Source of the DNA: Asterochloris sp. CNOR1 | Lineage: Eukaryota > Chlorophyta > Trebouxiophyceae > Trebouxiales > Trebouxiaceae | Reading direction: 5' to 3' | Length of the DNA: 64,000 bases | Assembly (NCBI GenBank): GCA_963969365.1 | Contig: OZ017748.1 | Coordinates: 3,283,001 to 3,347,000, forward strand | Shown: positions 22,901-35,585 of the stretch, piece by piece | Layout of the letters: the number at the start of each line of letters is the position of its first letter | Position numbering within the stretch: position 1 is the first letter of the stretch | Position numbers and translations under genes: made by a program | Notes under the pieces: generated by a model | What the model saw: only the letters and a program-made list of their open reading frames with translations | Told to the model about the DNA's origin: nothing | Databases searched by the model: none

Positions 22901-25900
22901 GGCTGACAAGCGGCACGGTCTGCAGCCTGCACTGCAGAGGGCACAGAGAGACTGTAGTCTATAATGCAGGGGGGGCTGGGCTGCTGTAGTTTGCTGGACA
23001 GCATGGTGCTTGACATGTGGGCTGATTGTAGGGCTCTTTTGAGTGCGGCCACACAGACTGGGTGGAGAGCGGTGACGTGGTGAGTGAGCAGAAGTGTGAG
23101 CAGTGCTCAATGGCCTGTGGCATGGCCTGCAATCGGCGCAGGCAATTTGCATCAAGTTCCTGACCAGCAGTGCCCCAAGGTGGGGTGGCATGAGGGTGGC
23201 AGGGCGGAGGTGTTGTGATGGGCGCTCCAGCCTGATGTCATGTGAGAGCCAGGGCAGCAAGGCAGATGATCACTTCAGCTGCACATGTGTCTTACAGGAC
23301 TGCGGGCCAGGATTGCGCCGCTGCCCACGGCGCGTCTGTGCCTGCCCTTGGTATAACAGCCTTCCTGTCCCCGCAATGGACGGGGTCACCACTGAGCTGC
23401 ATGACTGGACGCTGTCACTGCCAGCACGAGCAAGTCATGCATGACATCATTTCTGAACAACTGCTTATAGAGGGGCATAATGGACACAAAGCTGCCTTCA
23501 GCCTGCAGGAATGGTTCACACAGATGGAGCGTGAGAGGGAGGCGCGGCATCAGGACCGCATCAAGCTGTGGCAGGCGCAGTGCGAGACAGTGCGCCAGCA
23601 GAAGCAGGACGCTCGGAGTGAGCAGGCGGTCTGCTGCGGGCTGGACGTCTGATAGCAGCCATGCTGCTTGCATTTGGGCCAGCAGTTGCATGTGCACTAT
23701 GCAGCCGTGCCGCCCATGCGGTCAACGTGAGGGCAGCAGGCCAGGTTGTCCCTGCACGAGTGCACCGCTGTGTTCTGTCAGGCACAAATTGATGACTTCA
23801 GGCAGCAACAGGTGCTGTGATGCTGACACACCCTCCTGTGCCTGCCTGCAGCTGCCAAAAGCAAGGCAGAATTCGACTTTGCCAACGCGCGCACCCAGCA
23901 GGAGGCCGAGCAGGCAGAGCAGGCCATCAGGGACACCACTGCCTTCCTCAAGGACGCTCTGCGAGTCAAGGTCAGTGCCCAGCTGCAGGAGCACACAGGC
24001 TCAAACGTGCACTGCCTGCTGAGGGCTGTGGCCGGTGGGGCTGCATGTGCAGCTGCATGCATTTCATCTGCCGGCCTGGTCCAATTGCAGCAGTGGTAGG
24101 GCAGCTGTGCTGTCCTACATTGCAAATGCTCTGTTCCTGCTGCCCAGAACCATGCCCAAGGCACAAGCTGGGCGCTCACACTGCAGCTTTTTGCCCCCCA
24201 GCAGGCAGCCTGCATTTATAAACCTCACAAAAGGTTCCATGTTTCCGTCGAAGGGGGTTGCCCACCGCCACCTGCATGTTCTGCAGGAGCCCCCGCCCCC
24301 GGTGGCTGAGGCAGCGGGGAGTCGGGAGCAGAAGGGGATGTTCTTTGTGGAGCCCCGGCAGCTGCTCAACATCTACTCCCAGCTGGAGGAGCAGAACCTC
24401 TTCCTGATCCAGAATGCTCAGGAGAGCGAGGAGGCGCTGGAGGAGCTCAGGGCCAAGCTCAGGTCGGCAGGAGATGCTTGATGCTCAGCTCTGCCATGCA
24501 TAGCCACGTCTTGCGTGTCAAGCTCACATTCCCAGGAGCCTTTGGGGATGGGCACTGGGCAGGGAAGCGTGGTCTGCACATTTGCAGTGCTGGCTGTCCT
24601 GGGTGAGGCAGCCAGGCAAGGAGGCAGCCAGTAAAAGGGTTGCGCAGAAAGCTGGGTGCTGCTGGCCAGTACTGTGTCCCGGAGTGACACGGTTGTGCAC
24701 TTCATTCCTCATGCTGCATCACTGCCACCGCCATCGTACAGCAGGGTTGGTGGTAGTAGCGTGTAAGCCTGCGTGAACACCAAGATGAACTTCCCATGCG
24801 CCCACGGGGCCCTTGCGGACTGCTGCGCCGGCCCAGCAACACGCTTCACTGCAGCCTGCATACAAGGCTGTACAAAGGGACAGCGCCTTTGTCCAACAGC
24901 TCCACAAGTTGGGCACTGAGGCCAGCCCTCCCTGCCGCCAGGAGCACGAAGAGTCGTATGGACCAGGAGGGCCAGGGCCTGCAGCAGCAGCTGCACCAGA
25001 TTCGGCGAGGCATCCAAGCAGAATCAGAGCGCTGCAGGGTGCTCAAGGTGGGCAGCCCGGGCGTGCAGGCAGACACTGCTGGTGTCGCTGCTCCCCGCAG
25101 GTGTTGGCGCGCACAGACCTGCAATGCATACGTTGCAGCAGATGGTCTGCAGCCTCGGGCATTGCTGTGTGCATCCTTACTTGTCCCAGCACGCAGTTGC
25201 CATGTACCCATGGTGTCTGCCAGCAGGTCACCTCCCTGCCGCATCCAGTAGTGGGCGTGGCAGAGGACCTGCAGTGCGAGGGGCAGCGCCATCCACTGCA
25301 GTACACCTGTGTCATGCAACTCATCTGAGTCCCCATGCGAGCTGCAGGAGCGTGCACAGCAAAACTTTGAGGTGACGATGGGGATCTCGACGCATGAGGT
25401 GACCTTGGACCAGCTGGCTCGTCAGATTGCCGAGGTCTACGAGCAGTGCGGGTTCGACCGAGATGTCAGCATGAGCACCCTCCAGATGCTGACCAACATT
25501 GAGGTGAGTTTGGGCCCTGCCAAGCATCAGATCAGGTGCCACCAGTCGCTGTTGCACAGGGGACAGCATTGCTGGGTACGTTCATACGAACATGTTCCAG
25601 GTGCTGAACGGCATTGAGGTGAGTGAGGGCCCTGCTGTACCTGAGGTGTCACCTGCTGCTCAGATACAGTGAAGCTGGGCATGTCAATACGAGCATCTTC
25701 AAGATGCTGACCAATGTTGGGGTGATTGTGGATCCTGCTGTGCCTCACTCAGGGGCAGTGAAGCTGGTCACGTCAGCCTGAGCACCTTGCAGATGCTGAC
25801 CAACATTGAGGTGGGCGTCTCTGCCTTGGGCTGTCCGCTTGCTGGGCAGAGCACCACTGGGGTACAGTTGTTGGATGCTAATCAGCTTGCCTGGCTGCCA

Positions 25901-26855
25901 AGGTTTGATGCAGTGCGGGGCGGACTGGGGTGTCAGCATGAGTACCCTCCAGATGCTGACTGACATTGAGGTGAGCTCTTTGCCCTGCGGATTTGTCTCA
26001 GGGGCAGCTGTGGCCTTCGCCGCAACTAGCAGTGCCTGCCCACCGAAACATCAGCATGGGCACCCTGCCAGAGCTCCATCATGCTCGAGGTCGGCCTGAG
26101 CGCCTCCCTTGCTGGCTGCAGTGGTGCCCAGTGTTCAGCATGAGCAGAGGCCTGCCTGTTGGCTACAGGGGCAGCAGTGCAGCAAGGGAGGTGCAAGCTA
26201 CCTGGCCAGGCTGCAGTGTGGCAGAGTTCAGCTAGCCACAAGGGTGTGGCCAGCTTGTGAGGAGGACCTGGCGGCAGCCCACAGGTGCTACAGATGGGCA
26301 GCAGCAGGAAAGCATGATCCCCAGCGCAGAGTCGCTTCACAGTCGATGTGCTGTGCTGCAGGTCAAACTAGAGGAGCTGCTGCTGCACGCGGACACCCTG
26401 CCTTTGGAACTTGTCGAGGGGACAGAGAAGGCGCGGGAAAAGGAGCGGCGCCAGGTTGCCAGGGAGGACAAGATCCTCCAGCAGAAACACGAACACGTGA
26501 GTTTGTATGATGTTGCACTTGCTTTTGGGAGTGAGACACAGCAGCTGCTACAGGTTGCTGCATCCTGCTGCAAGCCCGGGCGCTCAGCAGGGCAGCTTGC
26601 AGGGCTGCAGGGTGCGCCTGTGCGCACAGGCAGTCTATAGCTGGCCTAGAGCCACTGCCGTCCTGGTTCATGCAGGAAGCAAGAGTCAAGCGTGCTCTGG
26701 AGCGAGCGGCAGCCCCAGTCTTCAAAAAGATAGGCAAGCCTGTCATGGCACGCAGCCAGCCGCTGAGGAAGAAAGCAGTGCAAGTCGAAATCAAGCAGAA
26801 TCAAGACGATGAGGAGCTGGAGCAATATCTTGCCAGAGACATGCTTGCAGCTTAG
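19972..26855 (+). CDS. CFAP100: CFAP100 (FAP100/MIA1), ciliary inner-arm dynein regulator
   Basis: CFAP100 pairs with CFAP73 in the modifier-of-inner-arms complex on axonemal doublets and controls inner dynein arm activity. Thirteen exons (19972-20096, 20294-20503, 21050-21212, 21726-21778, 22043-22130, 22712-22834, 23509-23617, 23852-23970, 24287-24462, 24942-25047, 25348-25503, 26362-26496, 26676-26855) close to 580 residues, near the animal length. Diagnostic blocks are NPFALPSDEEIFMLQEDEK, DFLAKKREIFLVQMSLDTK, ALRFDAFLKENDEK, LNKFEEQLEDCRKYREFL and EEWFTQMEREREARHQ, in family order. The protein is mostly coiled coil with a basic C-terminus. Introns 3 and 6 use GC donors. The 42-residue first exon was found by phase and has an in-frame stop upstream. 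It implies a flagellated stage. Confidence 0.95.
20450..20670 (+). repeat. Copies of the CFAP100 exon 2 end in intron 2
   Basis: The exon end (GGGATGCTGGCACAG, then GGAGTGGACCCTGTCAGGTG) is echoed as GGGACGCTGGCATTG, then GGAGTGGAACCTGTCTGGTG at 20623-20660. A shorter echo, GCCCCTGGTCAGGTGCAGC, lies near 20566. Confidence 0.8.
21180..21545 (+). repeat. Copies of the CFAP100 exon 3 end, GC donor included
   Basis: The exon end GAGATCACTAAGCTGGAGGA, then GCGGGCCCTGCAGGCAAGCA recurs near 21326 (CCGAGCTGGAGGGGTAGGCC, then CTGCAATCA) and at 21490-21543 (CAGATCACTGAGCTGAGCGC, then AAGGCGGCCCTGCAGGCAAG). The last copy keeps the CTGCAG|GCAAGC junction exactly. Confidence 0.85.
25464..25990 (+). repeat. 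Tandem copies of the CFAP100 exon 11 end in intron 11
   Basis: CTCCAGATGCTGACCAACAT, then TGAGGTGAGT, ends the exon at 25480-25508. Copies are TTCCAGGTGCTGAACGGCAT (25595), TTCAAGATGCTGACCAATGT (25698), TTGCAGATGCTGACCAACAT (25788) and CTCCAGATGCTGACTGACAT (25947), most followed by GAGGTGRG. They translate as STLQMLTNIEV-like peptides. A weaker sixth echo lies near 26050. Confidence 0.95.
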
Positions 26856-27071
26856 GGGCAGCCAGTGCAGCCTTGTGCTCAAGAGCGCCAACAGCCTTGC
26901 AGCCGGTGCAGCTGCAAGGTGACCTTCCAGATCCAGCTCTGCCCATATTTGACCGTGTCAGTTGAATTTGTGTGGAAAGTGGTCCACTTGTCAGGGCCAA
27001 CTGTCTTTTTAAAAGATGTGTGGCTGCAGCCCACAATCAAACTGTCGTCGAGGCCTGCCAAGGCTGTTCAG
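26856..27071. other. 216-bp convergent spacer between two cilium genes
   Basis: This spacer separates the CFAP100 stop (+) from the MNS1 stop (-). It must hold both polyadenylation regions. No TGTAA was found in either orientation. Confidence 0.6.
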
Positions 27072-30000
27072 TCAATGTTTGCGATAGTATGTGTAGTCCA
27101 GGGTTGCAGGCTCCAGTGGTCGCTGCTTGATATCCTCAGGTATGTAGTTGGCATAGTGCAGGCGAGGCTCCTGGTGCTGGTACTGCTGCACATCTCCTGC
27201 ACAAGCCAACAATGCAGTCTGCTTTCACGCATGCAGACATGGGGTGCCAAAGTCCAGGATGGTGCAGTCAGATTTTCAGGGCAGGCTGGCCATCACGAGC
27301 TGCTGTGACAGGCAGCAGGCAGCTCGCGCGGGCGTTGGCCACAAGCATTGGCCACAGCATTGACGCATTATTGCGGCCCGGTGTCGTGCTGCGTCTGCTG
27401 ATGTCCTGGGCAAGCAAGATGTGTTCCACAGATCTGGCCTGCTGCAGACAGCCAGCACAGCGCTCGACTCACAGCCAGCCGCATATGGGCCTCCTAACCC
27501 CAAAAGCCCACCTGGCGGCCCTGTGCCCTGCTGCATCTGCTGCTGGTCCGCAGTCTCCTGCACCAGGTGCAGGTCCTCCATGTCGCGCAGCATGCCCTTG
27601 GGCAGGTACTCGCGGAGGTGGGCCGCCTCGCGCAGCAGGCGCTGGCGCTCCCCACGCACGAGGCCTGCCTTCCGAGCCTCCTCTTCTGCTGCGCGGGCCT
27701 CCTCAGCCGCCTCAGCTGCCTGCAGGTGAGCAGGTGGTCAGACTTTGAGTGCGTGCAGGGACACTCGCAGGGCTGATGGGTGCAGCCTTGGGTCATCAGT
27801 TTCTGCCTAGCACTTCACTGCTGCAGGGGCCTCCTCTGCTCCAGGGAGGCAACTGCCTAGAAGCTTGAGCATGTGATCACAGCAGCTTGACAGCGTTGAT
27901 GGCCCCCTCCAGGCAGCTGGACTGCGGCTCAGCCCTGTGCAGCTTGCATCACACGCCCCTCTCAGCCAGAGTGCGTGGTCACACTTGCATGCAAGCCTTG
28001 CACACTTGTTCCAGACATGTGCCAGCAGCAGCCACTGCGAAATCCACCCTGAAGTCAGCCCAGCACAATCACGAAAGCAGTGCTGGACCAACTGGCACCC
28101 CTGCTCACCCGCGCGGCCTCGTACATGGCCCTCTTCTCGGCCACCAGGCGGTTGACCTCGCGCACATGCTCGGCCACCTTGAGGCGCCGCTTCTGGGCGT
28201 TCATCTGCTCCAGGCGGTCCTCCTCAGCAAAGCGCTCCAGGGTGCGGCGCCGGAACTCGTCCTCCTCTGCACGCTCATGCGCCAAGCGCTCGGCCTGCAC
28301 AGGGGCTGCCGGTAGTCGGGGACTGCATGTGAGAGCTGCAGGTGGGGCATCCCTTTGAAGCCGGGTGTCTCGCCAGCGAAGGGATGAGAGGCAGTGTCTG
28401 CAGTTGACAGGCGAATTTGTACAGCCTGCAGGGTCGGGCATCAGATCTCGTCCTCCTTTGCGCATCTGCAGGTCTGGGGGTAATTCCTGCAGTGAAGTAT
28501 TGTCAGTCAGAGGAGAGGCTGTGCAGACTTGACATGATGTTGAGGTGGAAGTCCCTCTCAGCGAGTGGAGGTGTGGGCCCATGCGTCTGGCTCCCTTGAC
28601 CCACTTTGCAGAGTCTGGTAGCCCAAAGCTGCAGGGCTTGGCAGATGTCAAGAGTCTGCAGATCTGAGATCTGGCTTGAACCACACAGGGCCCAGCCCAC
28701 ATCATGTCTGCAAACCTGATGATGGAGGCACGTACAGCAGTCCTAGAGCAGACATGGAGAGAGCAAGCAAACAAGTCACCAGCCTGCAGGGAAACTGCAG
28801 GGGCCTGGGCCTCATGGCTGGCAGACATGTCTGTCATGCTGCAAAGGCAGGCCCACAGGTAAGCTTACCTTGATCTGCTTCTGGCGCTCGTTGGCAGCCA
28901 TCATGTCCGCCCGTGCCTCATCCTGCTTTCGGCGGCGCTCCTCAGCATCCCTGCAGGTGGAATGACAAGGCTCACAAGGTGAACCTGAGTGCACAGATGT
29001 CAAGTGAGCCACGTTCAGGCCTGGGCTTGTGCAGCCCAGGCAGCATGGCTGCTGCAGTCTCTCAGCACACATGCATGTGCAGCATGGTGTCGCTGCAGAG
29101 CTGCAGGTGCTGCCAAGAGAGCTCAGTCTGTATAAGCACTGTGCAGCGCCATTACTGCTCTCCTCCATTGTCGGCAGCTCCCTGGCATGCCTGCACCACA
29201 CAGCTACGCTGCATCAAGACCAGCTGTGCGCCCAGCCCAGCAGAGCTGGCGACCCTATACACCCAGCTCAGCCCCGTCCTTGGCAATTTGATGCTACCTC
29301 AGCAGAGAGCGCCAATGTCCTCAGAGCTGGCTGCTTACGTGTGCACATCTGTAGCCTCCTTTTCAACTGCACCAGCCCACACAGTTTCGTGCTTTTGATG
29401 ACTTATTGCACGTTGCGATTTGCCTTTTCCAGCTAGCTGAACAAATGAGGCATCAACCCACGTACGTCATGCTGGGAGACCACCACACCTGTACCAGGCT
29501 CTCGATTCAATTCGCAGCCAGGCGCACTTAGCCTCATCCTCAGCTTGCAGCAGGTAAGTAAGGCAGCGCCCCAGTGAGCACGCATAGCCTCAACGGCCAG
29601 CACCACCCATCTCAGCTTCGGCGGCAGGGCTGTGCAGACACTGCTGGACTCACAGCCGTGCCCGCTCAGCCTCCTCCTCAGCTTGCAGCAGGTTGATGAG
29701 GCGATCCTCCTCATCGCGCCGGGCCTGCGCTGCCTCCTGCTCGCCCTTAAGACGCTCGTAGATGCGGTCAGCGCTCTCCTTCTTGGCTGCCTTCTTGGCA
29801 GCCTCGGCATCTTCACGGGCCTGGCGCTCGGCCATGTATGCGCGGATCCTGCAGAGGATTCGAAGGGTTGAGAGTGCACTTGAAGGGGCAGGCTCATTGA
29901 TTTGGGCGCTTAGCCATATGTGCGCAAATCCTGTGGAGGATGCAAACATTTGAGAAGGCATTTGAGGGGGCATGCTGATTTGGGGCAGCAGAGGAAGATG

Positions 30001-33000
30001 GGTGCACTCGACCTTTCTCGCGCTTGGTCAACTAGTTGCATGCACGGCTGTGCACAGCACCGCAAAGTGCATGCATGCGCACGAGACAGGAAGCATGGAG
30101 AAAGGGGCAGCTAATGACATCTGTACAGAATGCCTGCCACATGATTTGCCTTGTATGCTGTGAGCAGCAGGGGAACTGCACAGGGCTATGCGGTGCTCTA
30201 AACGTGCAAGTCCCGTAGGGAGTGTAATGGGCAGTGCATTCGTGCTGCTGTGCATCTTTGGGGTGGAATGGCAGCTCCTTGCTGACCAAGAGGCTGACAC
30301 ATGGCAGTTGACCTGGCTGGTCTGCATGTTGTGGGTGGCAATCGATGCTGCACAACACTCTCATGCAGCCAGTACTGTGGCCAAGCAAACATATGACCAG
30401 CAAAGCTGCCCTACCCCCTACCCCCCCGCTTCCCTACTCCCCCCAACATGCAAGTCAGTGATGCCTGCCCATTGCCCAGCAGCCCAGACTCCAGGCCCGG
30501 TGGCACCCGCACTTCCTTTGCTCGAGCCCCTCTTGGTGCCACTGCTTGAGCTGCACCGAGTGCCTCAGCATCCAGAGACTGAAGACCCCAGCAGAAACAA
30601 CACAAGCCCCTTACCTGAGGGTACCCAGCTCCTGCCTCCTTTCAGTGACTCTCCCAGAGCCCAGCGGACCCCCTGGCCCAGCAAAGCGCCATCAGCTCAA
30701 AGCCTGGCAGTCCATGCCCCGAGCCCCTGGATACCTTCGGTCCTCCTCCTCCAGCTCCTCCTGGCGCCGCTGCTTGAGCTGCGTCTGCTCGGCCAGAAAG
30801 TTCTGCACGTAGGCCTGCGTGTCCCGCTGGCGCTGCCGGCGGGCCTCGTGCTCCGCGCGGTCCTCTGCCTCGATGCGGGCCACCACGTCGTCCACCATGG
30901 CGCGCTCGCGGGCAAACTCCTCCTGCAGGGGGGATGGGCAAAGGGCATGGGCAGGATGATGCAACCGGCCCCCGAGGGTAGTACTCCTGCTGCAGGTCAC
31001 GGGCAAGAGGTGTTGCTGATTGTGACAATGCATTCAAGTGTGCTGGGCAGAGAGTTGTGGCAGGGACTATGGGGTATGTCCACTGGGCCAGGCCGCGATG
31101 ACCATGGCACCGAAAGGGGCCGGAGCCCTTCCTGGCAGGCAGGGCCCTGCCGGCTGAGAGTGTCCATGTGAGGGGATGGACGTAAGGGATACAAGGTGAG
31201 CTTCCCACCATCGCGCACTCAGCAGTCCCATGCAGGCAGGACCTGCTGGCTGTGCAAGTGCAGTTGTGTGGGCCAAGGAGGCTCCTCTGCTGCAAGGTTG
31301 GCAACCACACTTCACTTGCTGCATGCATTGCAAGAGGCCGTGCAGCAGCAAGGCCCACCACACCGCATGCACCATTCCTACAGGTGGATGTGGAGCTCGT
31401 CCGCTGTCAGTTCAGGTTCTCCAGGGCGCCTCATCAGATTGCTTGCACCCACTGGGCGGGAGGGTCACCTGCTGCTTGCGCTGCAAGTCGATCTTCTCCA
31501 GCATCTGCGCCTCCAGGTCCAGACGTGCCTGGCTGCTGCCTGCCTTGCGCTGGGCGGCTTCCTCAGCCTCTTTGGCTAGAGCCTGCAAGGGGCATGTTGC
31601 TGCTGGGCTTGGCAACTGTGTGAGGCCAGGCTGGACATCTTTCCTTCTCTGCACATCAGCCGTACAGCCTTCTTGGCCAGGGGCAAACGCCTGTGAGTCT
31701 GGCTGCGGCAGTATAGAGCATCTGCCAGGCAAGGCTGCCTGCTGTCAGCCCTGTGCTTGGCAGCCTTCTCAGCCTCTGTGACCACAGCCTGTGAGGCCAG
31801 TCCTTTGCAAAAGACCACGATGAGCGTCCGTTCAAGACCCCTTCACCTGCTGGCGCTCGTGGTCCATGTACTGGTCAAAGGCCACATTGTACTCCCGCTC
31901 GCGGGCCTGCTTCATGCGCTGCTCCTGCAGCTGCATCTGGCGGGCCATGGCCACCTGCAAGCGCAGCCCGGGTAAGAGCGGCCAGAGTCTGTGACATGGC
32001 AGGGGCTGCAGGCACAGCCGCCACCGCAGACGCTGTTCAGTGAGGATGAGCTTACCCTGTAACAACTGACCTGCCACGTTGCAGCGCACTGATCCTGGAG
32101 GCCCTGCTGAGCCCTGACATGCAGCGCAAGCATGTGCCACCTGCGCAGATGAGCAGCCATGCCTTGAATCCACCGGCAGAGCTGGCCCTCCTAGTGTCAG
32201 CAAGGCCTCAGACCCCACTTTGACATCCCAGAGCAACGGCAACTCAGAGGCCAACTTAGCAGCTTTGATCTGCTCCTGCAGCTCTTACAAGCCTTTCCCT
32301 ATCACTTCTTTGCAGCCAGCAACTGTTTTGACGGAAAGATCCCCAGCAGTGCCCACCTTGGCAGTCTTGATCTGCTCCTGCAGTTCGCGCAGCTCGCTGC
32401 TCTCGTTGCGCAGGCGCTGCAGCTCCTTCTCGCTGCGCTCAGCATCGTGCTGCCGCTGCTCCAGGACAGCTGCAATGCGGCCCTCCTCCTCATGCCTCAC
32501 ATGGGCCAGCTGCTGCAGGCGCTCAGCCTGCAATACGCAGATAGTCCTGGTCACAACCGGAGAGAGCGGAGATTTATCTCCTGTGATGTGCCCCTCCTCA
32601 CGTCACACACGGAACAGCTGCTGCAGGCAGTAAGTCTGCAGGCCACTTCGCACATGGCTGGAATCAAAGTTGCATGGCGGCGATGCAGAGCCTTATTGGC
32701 CCGTGCTCCTGTGTCACACATAGCCTAGCTGCTGCAGGCGCTCAGTAGCTTGCCTTGGCAAGGTTGTCCAGCAAAGCAAATTCTGCCTGCCGCTCGCGCT
32801 GCACCCGCTGGCGCCGCTTCTGCTCATCCTTGGAGGCCGAGGTTGATGCAGCATCCATTGCACGCTGTTGGGCATAGTAACTGCAGCGCAGGGTAGAGGG
32901 CACCTCAGGGGTTGAGGGCCTGGCAGCTTGTGCCGGCGTGCTTGACATGGCCCTTGTATGTTGCCTGCAGCATGCTTGTTGCTGCCACTAACAGCCTGGT

Positions 33001-33494
33001 GCTGGCCTGTCTCAGCAGTTCCTGCATCATAGCATCTGCAGGCGCCCAAGCTGCCGGCTCAGACAACAGTGTACTCCAACATCTCTGCTGCAGCACAACG
33101 CATCTTACTCTGCGAGCTCTGTGCGTGCAACCTCCTGCTCCCTGCGCTTGTGTTCCCGCACATCTTGAGCTGCAGGCACCATGGAGCATCTATGAGTGAA
33201 GTCAGTAGCCTGGCGGCGCTGTTACAAGAAGCCCTGAGAACAGCACATGCTTACCTCTGGCAAGGCTGAACCGGCTCACAGCAGCCTGCAGCATGTCAGT
33301 GATGAAAACTCATTCGCTGGAGTTGCTCATTGGTGCAGTGCTTGCCAGCATGGCCGTCTCGCACCATATCTCAATGCCCAGAGATCTTCACTGTTGTCTG
33401 GGGACTGCCCCCAAGGGATGAGGGCTCAGCTTCAATACCGACCTGTCCACGCCACTCGTTTATTGCGATTGGAGCGGGTGCCGTGATTGTGCAT
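27072..33494 (-). CDS. MNS1: MNS1 (FAP127), ciliary microtubule inner protein
   Basis: MNS1 lies in the lumen of axonemal doublet microtubules and stabilises them. Twelve exons (33443-33494, 33109-33169, 32754-32880, 32357-32527, 31847-31954, 31469-31582, 30735-30922, 29654-29848, 28869-28950, 28109-28294, 27512-27719, 27072-27196) close to 538 residues. The whole chain is highly charged coiled coil of the trichohyalin/plectin-homology type. RRRTLERFAEEDRLEQMNAQ and LREAAHLREYLPKGML match the most conserved part of animal MNS1. The C-terminus HYANYIPEDIKQRP is intact. The exon ending at 32754 uses a GC donor. Exon 1 was chosen because its phase joins cleanly to exon 2. The gene is convergent with CFAP100. 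Confidence 0.93.
32500..32760 (-). repeat. Acceptor-side copies before MNS1 exon 4
   Basis: Exon 4 begins GCTGAGCGCCTGCAGCAGCT (minus, from 32527). Upstream in the intron lie ACTGAGCGCCTGCAGCAGCT (near 32745) and a weaker TACTGCCTGCAGCAGCTGTT (near 32630), about 110 bp apart. Confidence 0.85.
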
Positions 33495-33576
33495 GAGCGC
33501 GAAGACCCAAGCACTTGACCTTACTGTTTGTTTCACAGTTGACCCACATGCCAGTGAGAGGTGATGACATTGTACA

Positions 33577-35585
33577 TCAAAGGGTCTCATATCCTATAGC
33601 AGGCGGTTCAGCGCCCTCGGGCAGCATCCTGTTCACCATGTTCTGCAAACCGTCAATGCAGGGCTTAGCAGCAAAGGGGGAGTTGAGGGGGGGCGCCAAT
33701 GCCAGGCGCCGCATTATTTTGCGCTGTCGATACTCAATGGCCTGTCGCTTGGCAGCTCTGCCTTGGGGAGTGTTGGCAAACTGTGGTGGCCGCTTGGCCC
33801 TTTTGGCTTTGGCAGCCCTGTCGCCATTGAGAGGCGACTCCCCTGCGCCTCCAGCGGCAGAGGCTCTCCTGGCACTCAGCTCAGAGGTGGGAAAGGTCAC
33901 TGCCTGGGAGAAGGGCTCTGGCAGCTCCCTGGTCCTCTGAAAGCGGACAGCCTCAGAGACACCTGCAGCACCAGTAAGTGGACTGCCATCCACTCTGCCA
34001 CGGCAACACAGCAGAACTGCTGGCCCGTCTTGATCAGCGCCTATGTGTGTCTCCAGATCAACCCAACTAGCAGGGACAGATGCAGAGCTGAAGTTCCCCT
34101 GCTGACGTGTCCTGCTCCGCTTCAGCAACCACTTTGTCTCCGCCTTCAATGCAGCACCCACTGCAAGCAGCCCTGGTTCCTGCTGACTGCACAGAAGTAG
34201 GCTGGCTCATGTAGCAGGCGCACCTGCCAAGAAGGTGGCAACCTTTGACTTGCTGCTGCGACCTTCAAAATCCTCGTCGAGAGGCGCCAGGTTCCTATGT
34301 GCCTCGATCCAGCAGAAATTGTAGGTGCCAAAGAAACGGACCTGCCGCACACGTAACACAGCTGAGCAATGCCACCTGATGAACCAATGCTTGCTCAAGG
34401 CAAGGCATGCAAAGCTTTCGAGCCACAACATGCAATCTTCCATGGTGCGCATCTCTATAGTCATGAAGCATCATCTGCAGGACAGCAGCTCACCGGTACA
34501 GCTCCATAGCGGGGAGCCTCATTGTCCTCAGGAATGAAAGGATCCCGCTCATCCAGCACCTGCAGTGCAAGCATCGATTGGAGCATGCAATAGCAATGTT
34601 GACCTAGCCCAGACAGGCAGTGCAGACCCATGCTGAGGGCTACCCACTGCGTGCAGGAAATGCTGCCTGTGGCCTGAAGCTGATCTCGGAGCATTTGCAC
34701 CACTTCAAACCAGCAAGACACTGCAGTGCAATGGGCCTTCTGCCTCACCTGGGCAGGCCACCAGGGATAGCGCTGCAGCTTGGCCCAGACGACAGCACCA
34801 GGCGCCGTTTTGCTGGCAATGCTTGAGCTGCTTCGCCCCAGGCCTGAGGTGCTGCCGTTCTGCCAGGCATTGGGTGCAGATGGCGCGTGCGCAGACCTCC
34901 CTGACTGGCGGTCGCTGGACTGCTCCGAGGTCCCCCCAGACTGCTGCCTGAGCAGGTTGTGGACCCCAGGGGGCTGCTGCTGCGAAGGTGGCAGCTGCTG
35001 GGTGCCACTGCCGCTGCCTGGGGCCACAGTGGGTATGGTCTGGTGTGAGTGGGCTGGTGCCTGCATGCTGGGCCTGGCAGGCGGGGCCACTAGGGGGGGC
35101 TGGCCTGAGTATGCCTGTGTGGCTGGCAGTGGCACGGAGGGGCTGCTCGGTGACCGACTCAGCAGCACCTTGAAGCCAGAGGAGGCCCCAGCACTGGGGT
35201 GCCCCAACTGGTGAGGTGGCATGCTGGCAGGTGTTCCCGTGGCAGGCATGCCAGGGGCAGCAGCAGCTGGGGCAGACAGTGGCGCCTGCTGCTGCTGCTG
35301 CACGCCGCCAGGAGCTGGCAGGGCACCTGGGGTGCTGCTGGCAGGGGGGGCAGCTGAGCCTGGCAGCTGGTGCAGCATCTGGCTGCTCACAGGAGGCTCC
35401 ATAGAGCTCGGCCCTGGGAGGGACCCCACTGGCGCCTGCTGGCTTGCAACAGCTTGGGGTGGCAGCTGCCGGTGTTGGGCCCGCTGCTGCAGCAGGGCCT
35501 GCTGCTGCTGGAAGGCCATCTGCTGCTGCAGGAAGCGCTGCTGGTGCTCAGCAGTGAAGTTCCACTGCTGGCCAGGGTCACTCAT
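33577..35585 (-). CDS. PWWP-domain protein with Gln/Pro-rich N-terminus
   Basis: PWWP domains bind methylated histone tails and DNA, so this is probably a chromatin reader. Four exons (34749-35585, 34494-34559, 34224-34341, 33577-34160) close to 534 residues. Residues 1-260 are low complexity, rich in Gln, Pro, Ala and Ser, with short Gln runs (FLQQQMAFQQQQALLQQ). The PWWP domain is split over three exons: VVWAKLQRYPWWPAQV, a loop DERDPFIPEDNEAPRYG, then VRFFGTYNFCWIEAHRNLAP. The C-terminal part is basic (AAKAKRAKRPP) and likely disordered. The start is the first true ATG, just after a CTGCTGCAG acceptor-like site, so a 5' UTR intron is possible. No second domain is recognised, so the subfamily is open. 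Confidence 0.88.

Noticed and set aside
27887-28315. Plus-strand frames across MNS1
   Set aside because: They are antisense to well-supported coiled-coil exons and lack any family signal.
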